This document shows, in pieces, positions 63,492-64,000 of a DNA stretch of 64,000 bases. The notes beneath the pieces were generated by a model, which ran no database searches, was not told the origin of the DNA, and was given only the letters and a program-made list of their open reading frames with translations. The position numbers and the translations under genes are program-made. Source of the stretch: Saprospiraceae bacterium (GTDB taxonomy: Bacteria; Bacteroidota; Bacteroidia; Chitinophagales; Saprospiraceae); assembly GCA_029262995.1 (NCBI GenBank), contig JAJCYH010000008.1, forward strand, positions 62,001-126,000, read 5' to 3'. Each line of letters starts with the position of its first letter. Position 1 is the stretch's first letter.

Positions 63492-64000
63492 TAATTTAAG
63501 GTACTTATTTTTTGTTCTATTCGACTTTTATCCGCACCCATGTTAACTGCTAGGTTCCAGAATTTTTTGGTTTGAATTGGATCTCCTGCCTTTAGGTGTA
63601 AGTCTCCAAGGAGTTCAAAGAAAACCGGACTCGTTATGTTGCTTTGATCAATGCTAGAAAGCCAATGCTTATTATTATTTAGCAAATTCATATCGGTCTC
63701 TAACCACATTTCCAGGATTTTTATGGCTTCTTTATATCTTGGATTATTACCGGCCATCAATTTACTTTCTTCAAGATAGTACTGAGCTTCTTTATGGTCG
63801 TTTAATTTTTTTGCCGCAAGGCAATAATATAATGAAGCATTTACTTGATTTGGGAAATAGTCTGCTGCTTCCAATGCCTTATTTTTCATTTTGGTGTAAG
63901 CCTCTAATTCCCAAAGGTTTATAAGCCATTGATCCCAGAGTGTATATTTACTGTCATCAAGAGAAATAGCTTTTTCATAAAGTTTTTCCGATTCCTCAAT
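63491..64000 (-). CDS. Tetratricopeptide-repeat protein (N-terminus cut by window)
   Basis: The last 170 codons or so of a TPR protein; the start lies outside the window. The frame is open to the window edge, reading IEESEKLYEKAISLDDSKYTLWDQWLINLWELEAYTKM before the first internal ATG at 63889. Recognisable TPR-like repeats include NQVNASLYYCLAAKKLNDHKEAQYYLEESKLMAGNNPRYKEAIKILEMWL and SPVFFELLGDLHLKAGDPIQTKKFWNLAVNMGADKSRIEQK. TPR proteins act as scaffolds. Its stop overlaps the DUF4292 start by one base. It is the first visible gene of the envelope operon. Confidence 0.85.
   Translation of the reverse strand: MEESEKLYEKAISLDDSKYTLWDQWLINLWELEAYTKMKNKALEAADYFPNQVNASLYYCLAAKKLNDHKEAQYYLEESKLMAGNNPRYKEAIKILEMWLETDMNLLNNNKHWLSSIDQSNITSPVFFELLGDLHLKAGDPIQTKKFWNLAVNMGADKSRIEQKISTLN

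Noticed and set aside
1-64000. tRNA, rRNA or CRISPR loci
   Set aside because: The gaps contain no cloverleaf-like sequence, rRNA motif or spaced direct repeats on inspection.

Overview
The window looks like a chromosomal segment of a low-GC, aerobic or facultatively aerobic member of the Bacteroidota, probably a Saprospiria- or Chitinophagia-like lineage (inference). Supporting signs are Bacteroidota-type promoters (TTG/TTTG, 18-21 bases, TAnnTTTG), type IX secretion sorting-domain proteins, the gliding lipoprotein GldB, DUF4783, DUF4292 and DUF62-type proteins, and a secreted metalloprotease with GEVED and MopE-type repeats. Most of the window is housekeeping core. There is no rRNA, tRNA, CRISPR array, prophage or intact insertion sequence.

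Layout. 1-5.9 kb (minus): aroB (cut by the window), a small ABM-fold monooxygenase, a SAM hydrolase-family protein, uvrA and a purine nucleoside phosphorylase. 6-10.5 kb (plus): the rimP-nusA-infB operon, with a promoter and a hairpin at the very 5' end of the transcript. 10.5-19 kb: a DUF2400 protein, DUF4783, gpmI, a 28-residue membrane mini-gene, DUF2461, typA, a CNNM/GldE-like membrane protein and rlmN. 19.1-22.5 kb: a large secreted metalloprotease. 22.5-25.2 kb (minus): phoH-osmC-aroA. 25.4-28 kb: glyS, a HAD hydrolase and recX. 28.5-35.2 kb: the most unusual locus, a lipoprotein fusing cytochrome c, PA14, sugar-dehydrogenase propeller and DUF1080 (3-keto-disaccharide hydrolase) domains, followed by an MFS carrier and a cation/proton antiporter. 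35.3-38.5 kb: PspC and PadR genes with a probable operator, a T9SS cargo protein and a decayed IS1595-family element. 38.5-42.5 kb: an FAD reductase with a membrane polyferredoxin, nadC, and a 35-residue membrane mini-gene with its own terminator. 42.8-46.3 kb (minus): pyrD, a Crp/Fnr regulator and dnaX. 46.5-54.2 kb (plus): nadE, a GNAT gene, gldB, a 2-oxoglutarate oxygenase and ileS. 54.2-56.1 kb (minus): a CBS protein, crcB and a WecA/MraY-type transferase. 56.3-64 kb: a pseudogene, uppS, bamA, hflX, and an envelope operon (TPR, DUF4292, degenerate LytM).

How the genes fit together. Translation and its quality control are heavily represented (rimP, nusA, infB, typA, rlmN, glyS, ileS, hflX). 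Envelope assembly follows (uppS, WecA-like, bamA, LytM-like, gldB). The dehydrogenase-DUF1080 lipoprotein plus MFS carrier is most simply read as extracytoplasmic oxidation and cleavage of a glycoside with uptake of the product, which is inference. The FAD reductase plus polyferredoxin looks like a membrane electron-transfer pair with an unidentified acceptor.

Items most worth a second look: the rimP leader hairpin, the nine-adenine run in dnaX, the GXHH active-site motif of IleRS, the two membrane mini-genes, the fused oxidase-glycosidase lipoprotein, the FAD/polyferredoxin pair, the PadR operator and the IS1595 relic. No new defence system or large unknown cassette was found.
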